From CBDCRK01 sp965220955 (GTDB lineage: Bacteria > Desulfobacterota > Binatia > Bin18 > CBDCRK01), in assembly GCA_965220955.1 (NCBI GenBank), contig CBDCRK010000035.1:191443-255442 (forward strand): a DNA stretch of 64,000 bases, in the 5' to 3' direction. Positions within the stretch are counted from its first letter, which is position 1. Every line of letters starts with the position of its first letter. Of the stretch, positions 44,227 through 52,075 are shown piece by piece. The notes beneath the pieces are model-generated. The model was not told the origin of the DNA, searched no databases, and was given only the letters and a program-made list of their open reading frames with translations. Both the position numbers and the translations under genes were made by a program.

Positions 44227-45393
44227 ATGACTAATCCCAGAGATCTCTCCGGCAAATTTGCTATTGTTGGGGTAGCCGAGTCAGATGAGATGGGGATTCT
44301 CCCTAACAAATCGGCCTTGCAGCTTCACGCCGAGGCTGCACGCAATGCTATAGCTGATGCCGGTCTCTCCAAAAACGATGTCGATGGTGTCTTTAGCGCC
44401 GGGCGTATGCTGGCGGTGGAAACGGCAGAGTATCTGGGAATTAGGCCGCGCTTCATGGACGGAACAATTGTGGGTGGCTGCTCATTTATTATGCATGCCG
44501 AGCATGCCATGGCAGCCATCAACGCGGGGTTGTGTGAGGTAGCGCTCGTTACCCACGGAGAGAGTGGTCGCTCGCGCATTGGCATGCCGTCCTTTGACGC
44601 GCCTAAGGACTCGCTCTTATGGCAGTTCGAGCTGCCCTATGGCATTGCCTTTCCTGCTACCGCCTATGGCTTCGTTGCTACCCGCCACATGCATGAGTTT
44701 GGCACCACTCATGAGCAGTTAGCGGAAGTAGCGGTGGCAACCCGGAAGTGGGCACAGCTCAACCCTAAAGCCTCACAGCGCGGGTCGTTGACAATTGAGG
44801 ATGTGTTGAAATCGCCCTGGTTTGCCTGGCCATTCCATGTGCTCGATTGCTGTCTGGTTACTGACGCGGGTGGGGCGTACATTGTTACTAGCGCTGAGCG
44901 AGCGAAAAGCCTCAAGAAAAAGCCGACCTATATTCTTGGCACCGGTGAAGGGGCCGGACATTGCTGGATCAATCAGATGCCCGACTTTACCGCTGCCACC
45001 GGTGCGCAGATCTCGGGTAAGCAAGCCTTGGACATGGCCGGAGTCAACCACAAGGATATCGATCTTGTTATGCTTTACGACGCCTTTACCATTACCCCGA
45101 TTCTGGCTTTAGAAGATCTGGGTTTTTGCCAGAAGGGTGAGGGTGGTCCGTTTGTGCAGGGACAGCGTACCGCGCCAGGAGGGGAGTTCCCCATGAACAC
45201 CAATGGCGGTGGTCTCTCCTATACCCACACGGGTATGTATGGTATCTTCACCGTGATTGAGGCCGTCCGGCAGCTGCGCAATGAGTGTAATGAGCGCCAG
45301 GTCAAGGATACCAAAGTAGCCCTCTGCCATGGTCCAGGCGGAATCTTTAGCGCGGCCAGCACCATGATTTTATCCACCGAGCCAGGGAAGTAG
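44227..45393 (+). CDS. Thiolase-family protein (acetyl-CoA acetyltransferase-like)
   Basis: A 388-residue thiolase-superfamily protein of the SCP-x/non-classical branch. The N-terminal region has GKFAIVGVAESDEMG and GRMLAVETAEYLGIRPRFMD; the usual nucleophilic Cys region is replaced by VGGCSFIMHAEHAMAAINAG (Cys at about residue 82), and the C-terminal NTNGGGLSYTHTGMYG with ALCHGPGGIFSAA supplies His residues. These proteins pair with DUF35 OB-fold proteins and cleave or condense 3-oxoacyl-CoA, often with branched or cyclic substrates. Neighbour at 43711 supports that. Ribosome site AATAAGGAGACACT. Confidence 0.88.
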   Translation: MTNPRDLSGKFAIVGVAESDEMGILPNKSALQLHAEAARNAIADAGLSKNDVDGVFSAGRMLAVETAEYLGIRPRFMDGTIVGGCSFIMHAEHAMAAINAGLCEVALVTHGESGRSRIGMPSFDAPKDSLLWQFELPYGIAFPATAYGFVATRHMHEFGTTHEQLAEVAVATRKWAQLNPKASQRGSLTIEDVLKSPWFAWPFHVLDCCLVTDAGGAYIVTSAERAKSLKKKPTYILGTGEGAGHCWINQMPDFTAATGAQISGKQALDMAGVNHKDIDLVMLYDAFTITPILALEDLGFCQKGEGGPFVQGQRTAPGGEFPMNTNGGGLSYTHTGMYGIFTVIEAVRQLRNECNERQVKDTKVALCHGPGGIFSAASTMILSTEPGK

Positions 45394-45463
45394 GACTTGG
45401 ATGTTGTGTGGACACATCTAATTTGCAAAAAAGGCCTTAATTTCCGCAACACCCACCTTTGTC

Positions 45464-46090
45464 TCAGCTCCCCCAACCCAGAGGTCGATAGAGCCCTACC
45501 ACCTTGCCCAAGACCCGAGGCGGTGGAGTCTCATGGGATAGGGGGATGGGAGCATAAGCAGGATTCGCCGCCTCCAGGAAGAACTCTTTTCCCTGCTTAC
45601 ACAGCCGTTTGACGGTGGCTTCCTCCCCCAACAACACAACAACAATATCACCTGGGTCTGCAGCGTCTTGCTGTCGAACAATGACATAGTCCCCGGCCTG
45701 AATCCCAGCGTCGATCATACTATCCCCCTGCACCCTCAATGCGAAATGCGTTCCACTGCCGAGTATAGCCGGACCCAGGGTAAAGAATCCCTCTTGGTTT
45801 TCTACAGCCAGTAGGGGCTGCCCGGCGGCTACACGGCCGACAATAGGGATACTGCCCGCCTGGGGTTCCAAAGGATGGATAACCTCAATTGCGCGCCGCC
45901 GACCCGGAGATCGGCGCAGATAGCCTTTACGCTCCAGGGCCGTTAGATGGTCTTTAACTCCCTGAAGGGAAGCAATGCCCATTGCCTGGGCCATCTCTTG
46001 CAGGGTTGGGGCGTACCCATGCCTGGTAAATGAGGTTTCAATAAAGCGAAGGAGACGCTCTTGACGGGACGTAAGAGGTAATAAAGACAT
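45464..46090 (-). CDS. lexA: LexA repressor
   Basis: SOS repressor with autoproteolysis. Counted from ATG 46090 (MSLLPLTSRQERLLRFIE) it has 208 residues: a winged-helix DNA-binding domain (about 1-70; APTLQEMAQAMGIASLQGVK), the cleavage site Ala89-Gly90 (RVAAGQP) and the Ser124 (GDSM)/Lys161 (EATVKRL) catalytic dyad. All essential residues are present. The frame is open for 22 further codons upstream, but these overlap the SOS box and promoter, so they are not coding. There is no ribosome site before the ATG; the -10 element ends six bases before it, so the mRNA is probably leaderless. The gene is monocistronic here; no imuB/dnaE2 partner is adjacent. Confidence 0.93.
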   Translation of the reverse strand: MSLLPLTSRQERLLRFIETSFTRHGYAPTLQEMAQAMGIASLQGVKDHLTALERKGYLRRSPGRRRAIEVIHPLEPQAGSIPIVGRVAAGQPLLAVENQEGFFTLGPAILGSGTHFALRVQGDSMIDAGIQAGDYVIVRQQDAADPGDIVVVLLGEEATVKRLCKQGKEFFLEAANPAYAPIPLSHETPPPRVLGKVVGLYRPLGWGS

Positions 46091-46096
46091 ACAGTA

Positions 46097-46126
46097 TTTA
46101 TACTGCATATATATACAGTGGATCAA
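46097..46126 (-). promoter_or_regulatory. lexA promoter with E. coli-type SOS box
   Basis: On the plus strand TACTGCATATATATACAGTG (46101-46120) matches the E. coli LexA consensus CTGT-N8-ACAG with one core change, 18 of 20 positions in the extended box. On the minus strand it lies between TTGATC (-35, 46126-46121) and TATAAA (-10, 46102-46097; 18-base spacer), so bound LexA would occlude RNA polymerase. A second weaker palindrome, CAGTATTTATACTG, overlaps at 46092-46105. Confidence 0.82.
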
Positions 46127-46243
46127 GGGGATAAGATAAAAAAGATACTGAGACAAAACGGCAGATAGGCAGCCGAACGTTGATCAAAGGAAAAAACTTT
46201 GGTAGGGGTTGGCCTGACAGCAATATTAACCTAGGAGGAGTCT

Positions 46244-47086
46244 ATGAAACTTGGCGTCACAATGTTTGCTACAGACTATGCCATGCGTCCGGACGACTTG
46301 GCTCGTGCTTGTGAGGAGCGCGGCTTCGAGTCCGTCTGGTTCCCCGAACACACCCATATCCCCGCCAGCCGGCGTAGTCCTTGGCCTGGCGGGGCTGAAC
46401 TGCCAAAGGATTATTGGCATACCCACGACCTCTTTGTCTCTCTTATGGCTGCAGCCGCAGCCACCAAGAATATCAAACTCGGTAGCGGCATCTGCCTGGT
46501 GATCGAGCACGATCCCATTGTTCTGGCTAAGGAGGTGGCCTCTGTTGACCAGCTCTCAAATGGCCGCCTTATCTTTGGCATTGGGGGTGGATGGAACGCG
46601 GAGGAGATGGAGAACCATGGGACGCCCTTCAACCGGCGCTGGAAGGTATTGCGCGAGCGCATAGAGGCCATGAAGGCGATCTGGAGTGAAGAGAATGCAG
46701 AATACCATGGGGAGTTTGTGAACTTTGATCCGATCTGGTGCCATCCGAAACCCGTACAAAAACCCCATCCACCGATTGTGCTTGGGACCCTTTCTGCCAA
46801 AGGACTCAATCGGGTGGTGAACTATTGTGATGGCTGGATCCCGGTTGGTTTTATTAAGGAGCTACCGGCAGCCATTGATGAGCTGCGCACCATGGCCAAG
46901 CAGGCAGGCCGCCAGCCAAACGAGGTCCCGGTCTCGATTTTTGGCGCTCCGGGCGAAGAGCCGGTGCTGCGTCAATACCAGGAGATCAATGTTGAACGGG
47001 CCGTCTTTGCTGTGCCATCCGAGGGTAAGGACAAGGTGTTACCACTCCTGGACCAATACGCTACCCTCATTCCCAAATTCGCATAA
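46244..47086 (+). CDS. LLM-class F420-dependent oxidoreductase
   Basis: A 280-residue luciferase-like protein: MKLGVTMFATDYAMRPDDLA, ACEERGFESVWFPEHTHIPA near 25, KNIKLGSGICLVIEHDPIVL near 75, LSNGRLIFGIGGGWNAEEME near 105 and PHPPIVLGTLSAKGLNRVVN near 165. Length and WFPEHTHIP motif match the shorter F420-dependent subfamily often named TIGR03619. CTAGGAGGAGTCT precedes ATG 46244. Stands alone, divergent from lexA. Reaction: hydride transfer with F420 or FMN on an unknown substrate. Confidence 0.88.
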   Translation: MKLGVTMFATDYAMRPDDLARACEERGFESVWFPEHTHIPASRRSPWPGGAELPKDYWHTHDLFVSLMAAAAATKNIKLGSGICLVIEHDPIVLAKEVASVDQLSNGRLIFGIGGGWNAEEMENHGTPFNRRWKVLRERIEAMKAIWSEENAEYHGEFVNFDPIWCHPKPVQKPHPPIVLGTLSAKGLNRVVNYCDGWIPVGFIKELPAAIDELRTMAKQAGRQPNEVPVSIFGAPGEEPVLRQYQEINVERAVFAVPSEGKDKVLPLLDQYATLIPKFA

Positions 47087-47197
47087 CAACCCATAACAAC
47101 CGAAGGTGTAGCCTGCCCACCAGCAGAATCCTTTCTGCGGAGGAGCAAGGGAACTAAAAACCTCGGCGAAGCCTTCACTATTAACATTATTAATATT

Positions 47198-47225
47198 CCC
47201 TCTCCCGCATAACCGCGGGAGAGGG
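47198..47225. terminator. Perfect 11-bp hairpin between convergent genes
   Basis: CCCTCTCCCGC (47198-47208) pairs perfectly with GCGGGAGAGGG (47215-47225) over a 6-base loop. It separates the convergent LLM (ends 47086) and cupin (ends 47264) genes and may act as a bidirectional terminator, but there is no T-run and near-copies occur at 36681, 38337 and 54808, so it is also a dispersed repeat. Confidence 0.5.
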
Positions 47226-47263
47226 CTACAATGAGGGTGCTACTAAGAAATGCCGAATATACC

Positions 47264-47785
47264 CTACTTGTGAACCAGGTTGCCCTGCTCGTCCAGCTGT
47301 AGACCTGTTTGCTTTGCCTTCTCCAGCACCTGCGATGCCCAGCTTACCCGTCCAGCATCGGTCCCCCCCAGAATAGCCATGAGATAGCCACTCTCTTTAC
47401 CAACATTACGGAAACCCCGCATAACCCCAGGAGGAACAGAAACAGTATCCCAGGGCTGCAGGATGATCTCGTCCTCTCCATTATCTCCCCAGTAGATAGA
47501 CCACTCGCCAGACAAGGAAACAAACACCTCTATTGTGGAGTGGCTATGCAGGGCCGCCCCTTTTCCCGCATCAGCCTCGACCAGGGTGAGGTTAAAGTCG
47601 CGGGCGTCAGTGATGGCTGGTCCCAGCGAGGCGTCCTCTGTCACCCCGCGCCCAATAACATTGAAGATTGCCCGCTCATGCTCAGGAATAAGGCTATCAA
47701 CAAAGGCCTGTCGGCTGGGTTGCAGCTCTTGGAACCGAGCAACTCGCTTGAGCATCTCTTCTTTGGAGATCTGTACGCTGGCCAT
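47264..47785 (-). CDS. Cupin-domain protein
   Basis: A 173-residue protein with an N-terminal helical segment (residues 1-55) and a cupin fold whose first motif is LHSHSTIEVFVSLSGEWSIY (two His, one Glu) and second motif QPWDTVSVPPGVMRGFRNVG (lacking the usual His). It differs from the cupin at 31052. Enzymes of this kind bind one metal and act as dioxygenases, isomerases or sensors. AAAGGAGGATTT precedes ATG 47785. Function unknown. Confidence 0.82.
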   Translation of the reverse strand: MASVQISKEEMLKRVARFQELQPSRQAFVDSLIPEHERAIFNVIGRGVTEDASLGPAITDARDFNLTLVEADAGKGAALHSHSTIEVFVSLSGEWSIYWGDNGEDEIILQPWDTVSVPPGVMRGFRNVGKESGYLMAILGGTDAGRVSWASQVLEKAKQTGLQLDEQGNLVHK

Positions 47786-47821
47786 AAATCCTCCTTTCTC
47801 CAGTCCTGTTGGTAAAAATCC

Positions 47822-47939
47822 CTAGTCAACAACGGCAGCAATCACCAAATCCGATAGTCGCTGGAAGCGGTCCATGCTCCGGCTTTCTTCCAGCAGGCTG
47901 GAGGTCAAGCCCAAGCTCAGCTGAGTTGGTAGTCTGCAT
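47822..47939 (-). pseudogene. Possible frameshifted small ORF
   Basis: A strong ribosome site GGAGGTGACCCT stands before ATG 47939, reading MQTTNSAELGL. In the next frame the text continues LTSSLLEESRSMDRFQRLSD and ends LVIAAVVD with TAG at 47824-47822. The second part looks like real protein, so a one-base shift may have broken a gene of about 38 codons or the start of a longer one. I do not recognise it. Confidence 0.3.
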
Positions 47940-48044
47940 AGGGTCACCTCCTTAGTTGTTATTGTTCGGGCATATCAGGCTTAGCAGCTGATGTGATAAA
48001 CTTTGAACTCAATCTGTTAGGAAGGAGTTCAAGGGTGTACGATT

Positions 48045-48380
48045 ATGCAGATGATCATTCATGGAATGCAAGTTCATGGCGTTGACATAGACTCGCGTAC
48101 CGGTTGTGCCCATTATCGCAGCAAGCTCGATATTATTGCCATCAGGTTCAAATGCTGTCAGGCTTACTATCCTTGTTACTCTTGCCATGAGGCTGAAGCT
48201 GATCATCCTGTCCAGGTGTGGAAACGTTATGAGTTTGGCAAGAAAGCTATCCTGTGCGGGGCCTGTGGCCAAGAGCTGACCATAGATCAATATTTACAGT
48301 GTGGCGCGGTCTGTCCAGCATGCCAGTCCGGCTTCAATCCTGGCTGCGAGCATCACTATCATTTGTATTTTGAGATTTAA
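48045..48380 (+). CDS. CHY zinc-finger protein
   Basis: A 111-residue CHY-type zinc-binding protein. The ligands are spread over VHGVDIDSRTGCAHYRSKLD, CCQAYYPCYSCHEAEADHPV, ILCGACGQELTIDQYLQCGA and CPACQSGFNPGCEHHYHLYF, giving about ten Cys and several His residues for two or three zinc ions. CHY fingers occur alone in bacteria, with unclear role, and in eukaryotic RING ligases. The next Met (residue 3) could also be the start. It is not in an operon; the neighbour on the other strand is DUF924. Confidence 0.82.
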   Translation: MQMIIHGMQVHGVDIDSRTGCAHYRSKLDIIAIRFKCCQAYYPCYSCHEAEADHPVQVWKRYEFGKKAILCGACGQELTIDQYLQCGAVCPACQSGFNPGCEHHYHLYFEI

Positions 48381-48405
48381 TCGTGTCATGCGCTCATACC
48401 CCAAC

Positions 48406-49002
48406 TTACTTTGCTCTCTTAAAAGACGCCCCAGACTGTTTGAGGAACTCTACCTCCTCAGGAGTAGAAGCCCGGCCCAGGACAGCGTTTCTGTGGGGCA
48501 AGCGACCAAAGCGCTCAATAATCTTCTTATATCTGTCGGCAGGAGAAAAAGCCTTTTCTAAATAGTGACGTTCCTGAGCTAGCTCCTGGAACAAAGTGAC
48601 TGCCTTGTTTTGGCGTTCTAAGTCTTCGCTATGCATAAAGGGCATATAGATAAACATACGCTCAATTGGTGAGAGTTCCAGATCAGATTTCTCTCGGATC
48701 ATATGCTCTGCCGCTTCTTGTGCTAAGGGATCTGTGGCAAAAGCTTGTGGGTCTCCACGGAACATGTTGCGGGAAAATTGGTCAAGTAAGAGAATGAGCG
48801 CCAGGCTCCCTCTGGGAGTTAACTGCCAAGCGGCTAGCTTTTGCTGTGCTGCCAGCTGATAGTCTGCCCCAAAGCGAGTTCTGATTTCTTGATCAAAGTC
48901 AGGGTTCTGGGTAAACCATGTAGAAACTCGCTCTTTATAATAGGCCTCGCTATCCTGTGGCTCGCCGAACCAGAAAGAAAGAATTTCATCCACCCGTGAC
49001 AT
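48406..49002 (-). CDS. DUF924-family protein
   Basis: A 198-residue all-helical, TPR-like protein. SRVDEILSFWFGEPQDSEAY and VSTWFTQNPDFDQEIRTRFG at the N-terminus, ALILLLDQFSRNMFRGDPQA in the middle, IYMPFMHSEDLERQNKAVTL and GRLPHRNAVLGRASTPEEVE at the end are the hallmarks of DUF924. The family is common in bacteria and eukaryotes with no known activity. It is complete and cytoplasmic. The start at 49002 agrees with the family's start. Confidence 0.9.
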   Translation of the reverse strand: MSRVDEILSFWFGEPQDSEAYYKERVSTWFTQNPDFDQEIRTRFGADYQLAAQQKLAAWQLTPRGSLALILLLDQFSRNMFRGDPQAFATDPLAQEAAEHMIREKSDLELSPIERMFIYMPFMHSEDLERQNKAVTLFQELAQERHYLEKAFSPADRYKKIIERFGRLPHRNAVLGRASTPEEVEFLKQSGASFKRAK

Positions 49003-49096
49003 TTGCGCCTCCCGTGCTGTTGGCTATACTCCTCTTGACAGAAAGCAGCATAGCAATGGAGAGTTGAAGGGGCAACTCAAGCGCTCCCTTAGCGCC

Positions 49097-50113
49097 TTAC
49101 GCCTTGAAGGCTTCGACAATCTTGCGCCAGCGGGCGTCATTTTGGCCAGGAGGATCGGGATAGTAAAAGGCCACCCGGTCGAGTAAGCCAGTGTACTTGG
49201 CCTTGAGCAGACCAGGCACTTCCTCAGGCGAGCCGGTTACCGTGAACTCGGCTAACATCTCGTCAGTGATATCCTGGGCCATGGCTGACCACTCACCCTT
49301 GGCCGCTTTTTCGTTCAGCCGCGGGCAGACCTCACCCCAGCCATGCGCGTCCAGCACCGGTTTATATGTTCGGGTCGAAGCATAGAAAGCAATTTGCCTC
49401 CGTACCCTCTCACGCATCTCAGCCATTTCCTTCTGGCTGTCACCCATGATCACAAAGGCCGAGGAGGCAAGGGTGATGTCTTTGCGACTGCGGCCAGCCT
49501 TTTTGGCACCGACCTCAATCTGGGGCACCACTATCTCGCGCAGGTACTTAGCGGAGTGAAACGGGTGGGCATGAAAACCATCCGCCAGCTCGCCAGCAAG
49601 ACAACATATATAAGGGTTCACGCCAGCAATGTAGATCGGTATCTGTGGATGGGTAATTTGCTCCGGACTGAAAGCCGGAGTCATAAGCGTGAAGGTATAA
49701 AACCTACCGGTAAAATTTAATCTGCTGCCATTCTGCCAGCAATCCCAGATTGCCCGTAGAGCCAGAATGAGCTCGCGCAGCTTAGGACCAGGGGAGCTCC
49801 ACTTGACGCTATAGCGGCGCTCGTTATGTCCCTTTACCTGGGTCCCCAGCCCCAGGATAAAACGGCCATTGGACGATGCCTGGAGATCCCAGGCCGTGTA
49901 AGCTAGAGACATAGGGCTTCGGGGAAAAGCTAGAGCAATAGCGGTGCCCAGGTTGATCTGGCTGGTTGTGGTTGCGGCTACGGCAAGGGGCATAAAAGGA
50001 TCGTGCCGGTTTTCCTGGGTCCACACGGCGTCAAAGCCCATCTCTTCAGCAGCTCGGACAGCAGTAGCCACCTCGGCAAGTGAGTTAACAGCCAGACCTG
50101 TATCTAACTTCAT
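49097..50113 (-). CDS. LLM-class F420-dependent oxidoreductase
   Basis: A 338-residue luciferase-like enzyme starting MKLDTGLAVNSLAEVATAVR; AAEEMGFDAVWTQENRHDPF, TSQINLGTAIALAFPRSPMS and SNGRFILGLGTQVKGHNERR are typical of the TIGR03617 F420-dependent branch; PQIPIYIAGVNPYICCLAGE binds the cofactor phosphate region. ATG 50113 has GGAGAAACTCA upstream; an earlier in-frame Met has no site. It lies 19 bases downstream of the UGSC selenoprotein gene on the same strand, so the two are likely cotranscribed. Confidence 0.88.
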   Translation of the reverse strand: MKLDTGLAVNSLAEVATAVRAAEEMGFDAVWTQENRHDPFMPLAVAATTTSQINLGTAIALAFPRSPMSLAYTAWDLQASSNGRFILGLGTQVKGHNERRYSVKWSSPGPKLRELILALRAIWDCWQNGSRLNFTGRFYTFTLMTPAFSPEQITHPQIPIYIAGVNPYICCLAGELADGFHAHPFHSAKYLREIVVPQIEVGAKKAGRSRKDITLASSAFVIMGDSQKEMAEMRERVRRQIAFYASTRTYKPVLDAHGWGEVCPRLNEKAAKGEWSAMAQDITDEMLAEFTVTGSPEEVPGLLKAKYTGLLDRVAFYYPDPPGQNDARWRKIVEAFKA

Positions 50114-50132
50114 TGAGTTTCTCCTTAGCACC

Positions 50133-50657
50133 CTAGCGCCTGAGCAGGATCTCAACGCATTGTTGCGCTGCGTCCTCAGCCTTGGCCTGTATCACAGCAT
50201 TACTATTGTTGCTGATCGGGTGCGGAATTACAGCAAATGGGTACTCAGGGATCCCGGACACCTGAGCCATAACCCGAGCCGTCTGCACAAACCGATCAGT
50301 AATAATCGCGGTTGCGGCGACCCCAGCCTTCTCAGCCGAGATGGCGTCGTGCAAACTGCACGACGAGCAGCTCCCTCAATCACCAACGGCGGAGATGACT
50401 GCGTCACACCCAGCCATTTCAGCCAGTACCGCTGGTGGCACAGGTCGGCTTGGATCGGGCTTTTTCAGGCGGATGACTTCCTTTACACTGTGTTGCAACC
50501 GCAGAATTTCTTCCACATGGTCAAGCAACTGACGCACATTGACCTTGCTATTGTCCAGCAGTCCAACTGTACGACCTGCCAGGGATGTCAGATTAGATGC
50601 AGCTTTGGTAGCTGAGACTACGTCATTGGACGTTGGATCAAGAACGCGAATACTCAT
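50133..50657 (-). CDS. UGSC-family selenoprotein (in-frame UGA = Sec94)
   Basis: The minus-strand frame from ATG 50657 is 174 residues long if the TGA at 50378-50376 is read as selenocysteine. Before it: MSIRVLDPTSNDVVSATKAA ... LAEMAGCDAVISAVGD; after it: GSCSSCSLHDAISAEKAGVA ... PHPISNNSNAVIQAKAEDAA. Coding continues uninterrupted in the same frame for 80 codons, and the motif U-G-S-C-x2-C exactly fits the UGSC family, whose members have Sec or Cys at this place. A perfect hairpin begins 10 bases after the UGA (separate entry). Sec94/Cys97 form a CxxC-like redox pair. It lies 173 bases downstream of its probable partner (50831) and just upstream of an LLM gene. Standard gene calling splits it in two. 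Function unknown; reduction or thiol/selenol chemistry is likely. Confidence 0.88.
50345..50365 (-). promoter_or_regulatory. Bacterial SECIS element
   Basis: Directly downstream of the UGA the minus strand reads CGTCGTGC-AGTTT-GCACGACG, a perfect 8-bp stem with a 5-base loop. The loop starts 18 nucleotides after UGA and has G at its second position, within the published spacing rule for bacterial SECIS (about 16-37 nt to the apical loop, G near the loop start). It would bind SelB to decode UGA. selA, selB, selC and selD are not in this window. Confidence 0.85.
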
Positions 50658-50830
50658 GTTAGATTCCTCCCATCAAACTAAGGTCTGTACCAAAACCCTT
50701 TTTCTCCCCCTCACCTTAGTCCTTTCCCCCAAGGGGCGAGGAGACTTAAAGTCTTGGCTGCTAATACTTGGGGTGAGAGTTCTATAATGAATCATCAAAG
50801 CCCTCCGAGGTTAGGTTTTTCGTGTGAGCC

Positions 50831-51883
50831 CTAAACACTGTCGATGGATTTCGTTGTTGCATGCGACCAGGGGCCAAACCAGGGGGGAATAACTGCTCCA
50901 AAACCACCAGCAGGACCGCCTGCTGCAACTACCAGCAAGTCATCGGGGGATCGCAGCGCGGTGAACTCCTGGTCCGGGCCGCGGCCACGTGCAACCAGCT
51001 TATCTTTGCCAACCTTGGCCCAGTCGCGCCGCAACACCCGAGCCGATCGGTAGATAGACTCGCGAATGTCTTGTTTCTGCCAGCCCGCAGCTATAAGCAG
51101 TTCCCGCAGTTGTTTAGGGATAACCAGCGCATAATTCCCGGGCCAGATTGAGTAGGTCAGCATGTTGTGCCGGATCTCGGCGGCAAAGGTTTCAAGAATC
51201 TCTTCAGGATCATGGGTCCATTCGTTCATGACCTGGCGCGAGGCCTCACTTGCCATGACGGTGACACCCGAGACTTCAGCGGGAACACCCCGCTCCTGGG
51301 CCAGGGGTGTCCAAGGACTGTCCTCTTCATCTTCGGCAATACAGAATGAGAACTTGCCCGGGTGTCCCAGCGTTGCCCGGTCCAGCTGGCCGGGAACACA
51401 GCCAAGCACATTAATCATAACCAACCGCACTGCACGGCCAATGGTAGCGTTGGCGCGGTTGCCGTTGCCAAAGACGCCGTGCGTGGCGTTCATGCCGATT
51501 GCCGTCCGCACCGGGCCGTTGACCACAATAAACTGGGCACTGCCGCCGGTGCTGGCGGTGCTGCCATGAAGGTTAAAGTCCGCCTCACACATGGCCTTCA
51601 GGGCTGCTACCACAACCGGCATGCAGGCTGGCAGGCAGCCGGCCATAACTGCATTGATGGCTACTTTTTCTGCCGTTATCGGCCGCTGGCGGACAGATTC
51701 AACGCCAACAATATCTCCCGGCGCTAGGCCCGCTGTGTGTAAACACTCTTGTACCCGCTCTTCTGTGGGTGGCACAATCGGCAGGCCGTCGGTCCAGCCG
51801 TTCTGCTGATAAAGTTCATTGGCCTCCAGAGCATCAGCCAGATCATAAGTTGCTGACTGAAGCGGCTGTTTAGCAAAAGTCAT
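50831..51883 (-). CDS. Conserved protein, probable partner of the UGSC selenoprotein
   Basis: A 350-residue cytoplasmic protein: TYDLADALEANELYQQNGWT, DGLPIVPPTEERVQECL at the N-terminus, AINAVMAGCLPACMPVVVAA (Cys-x3-Cys) near 80, GGSAQFIVVNGPVRTAIGMN and GVFGNGNRANATIGRAVRLV near 115-150, and GPWSHATTKSIDSV at the end. I recognise no characterised domain, but I associate such proteins with UGSC genes; here the UGSC gene follows on the same strand, 173 bases on. The conserved DGLPIVPPT opening and the Gly-rich centre suggest an enzyme. ACAGGAGACCCTAATG-like leader (GAGGAGACCCTA) before ATG 51883. No signal peptide or membrane span. Confidence 0.72.
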   Translation of the reverse strand: MTFAKQPLQSATYDLADALEANELYQQNGWTDGLPIVPPTEERVQECLHTAGLAPGDIVGVESVRQRPITAEKVAINAVMAGCLPACMPVVVAALKAMCEADFNLHGSTASTGGSAQFIVVNGPVRTAIGMNATHGVFGNGNRANATIGRAVRLVMINVLGCVPGQLDRATLGHPGKFSFCIAEDEEDSPWTPLAQERGVPAEVSGVTVMASEASRQVMNEWTHDPEEILETFAAEIRHNMLTYSIWPGNYALVIPKQLRELLIAAGWQKQDIRESIYRSARVLRRDWAKVGKDKLVARGRGPDQEFTALRSPDDLLVVAAGGPAGGFGAVIPPWFGPWSHATTKSIDSV

Positions 51884-51938
51884 TAGGGTCTCCTCATTCT
51901 TGCTACTAAATCAGACCACCGGACATTAGTACACTCAT

Positions 51939-52010
51939 GTAGGGGCGATCCTTGTGATCGCCCTAGGTGAGAGGCCGCAATAATAGGGCGAATACGAGAT
52001 TCGCCCCTAC
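51939..52010. repeat. Composite GTAGGGGCGA inverted-repeat element
   Basis: Two palindromes face each other: GTAGGGGCGATCCTTGTGAT... (51939-51963) and its inverted relative ending ATTCGCCCCTAC (51986-52010). The outer ends GTAGGGGCGA/TCGCCCCTAC are complementary, as in miniature mobile elements. Related unit at 41358-41382. Confidence 0.65.
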
Positions 52011-52075
52011 AACAGATGCCGAGACCTTCTGTACCAACTCTTATGTGGTTCGTTTTAGTTTTTTCGCCAATTCAC

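Noticed and set aside
46091..46156. 22-codon N-terminal extension of LexA
   Set aside because: It would translate the SOS box and -10 element; LexA homologues start at the LTSRQ segment.
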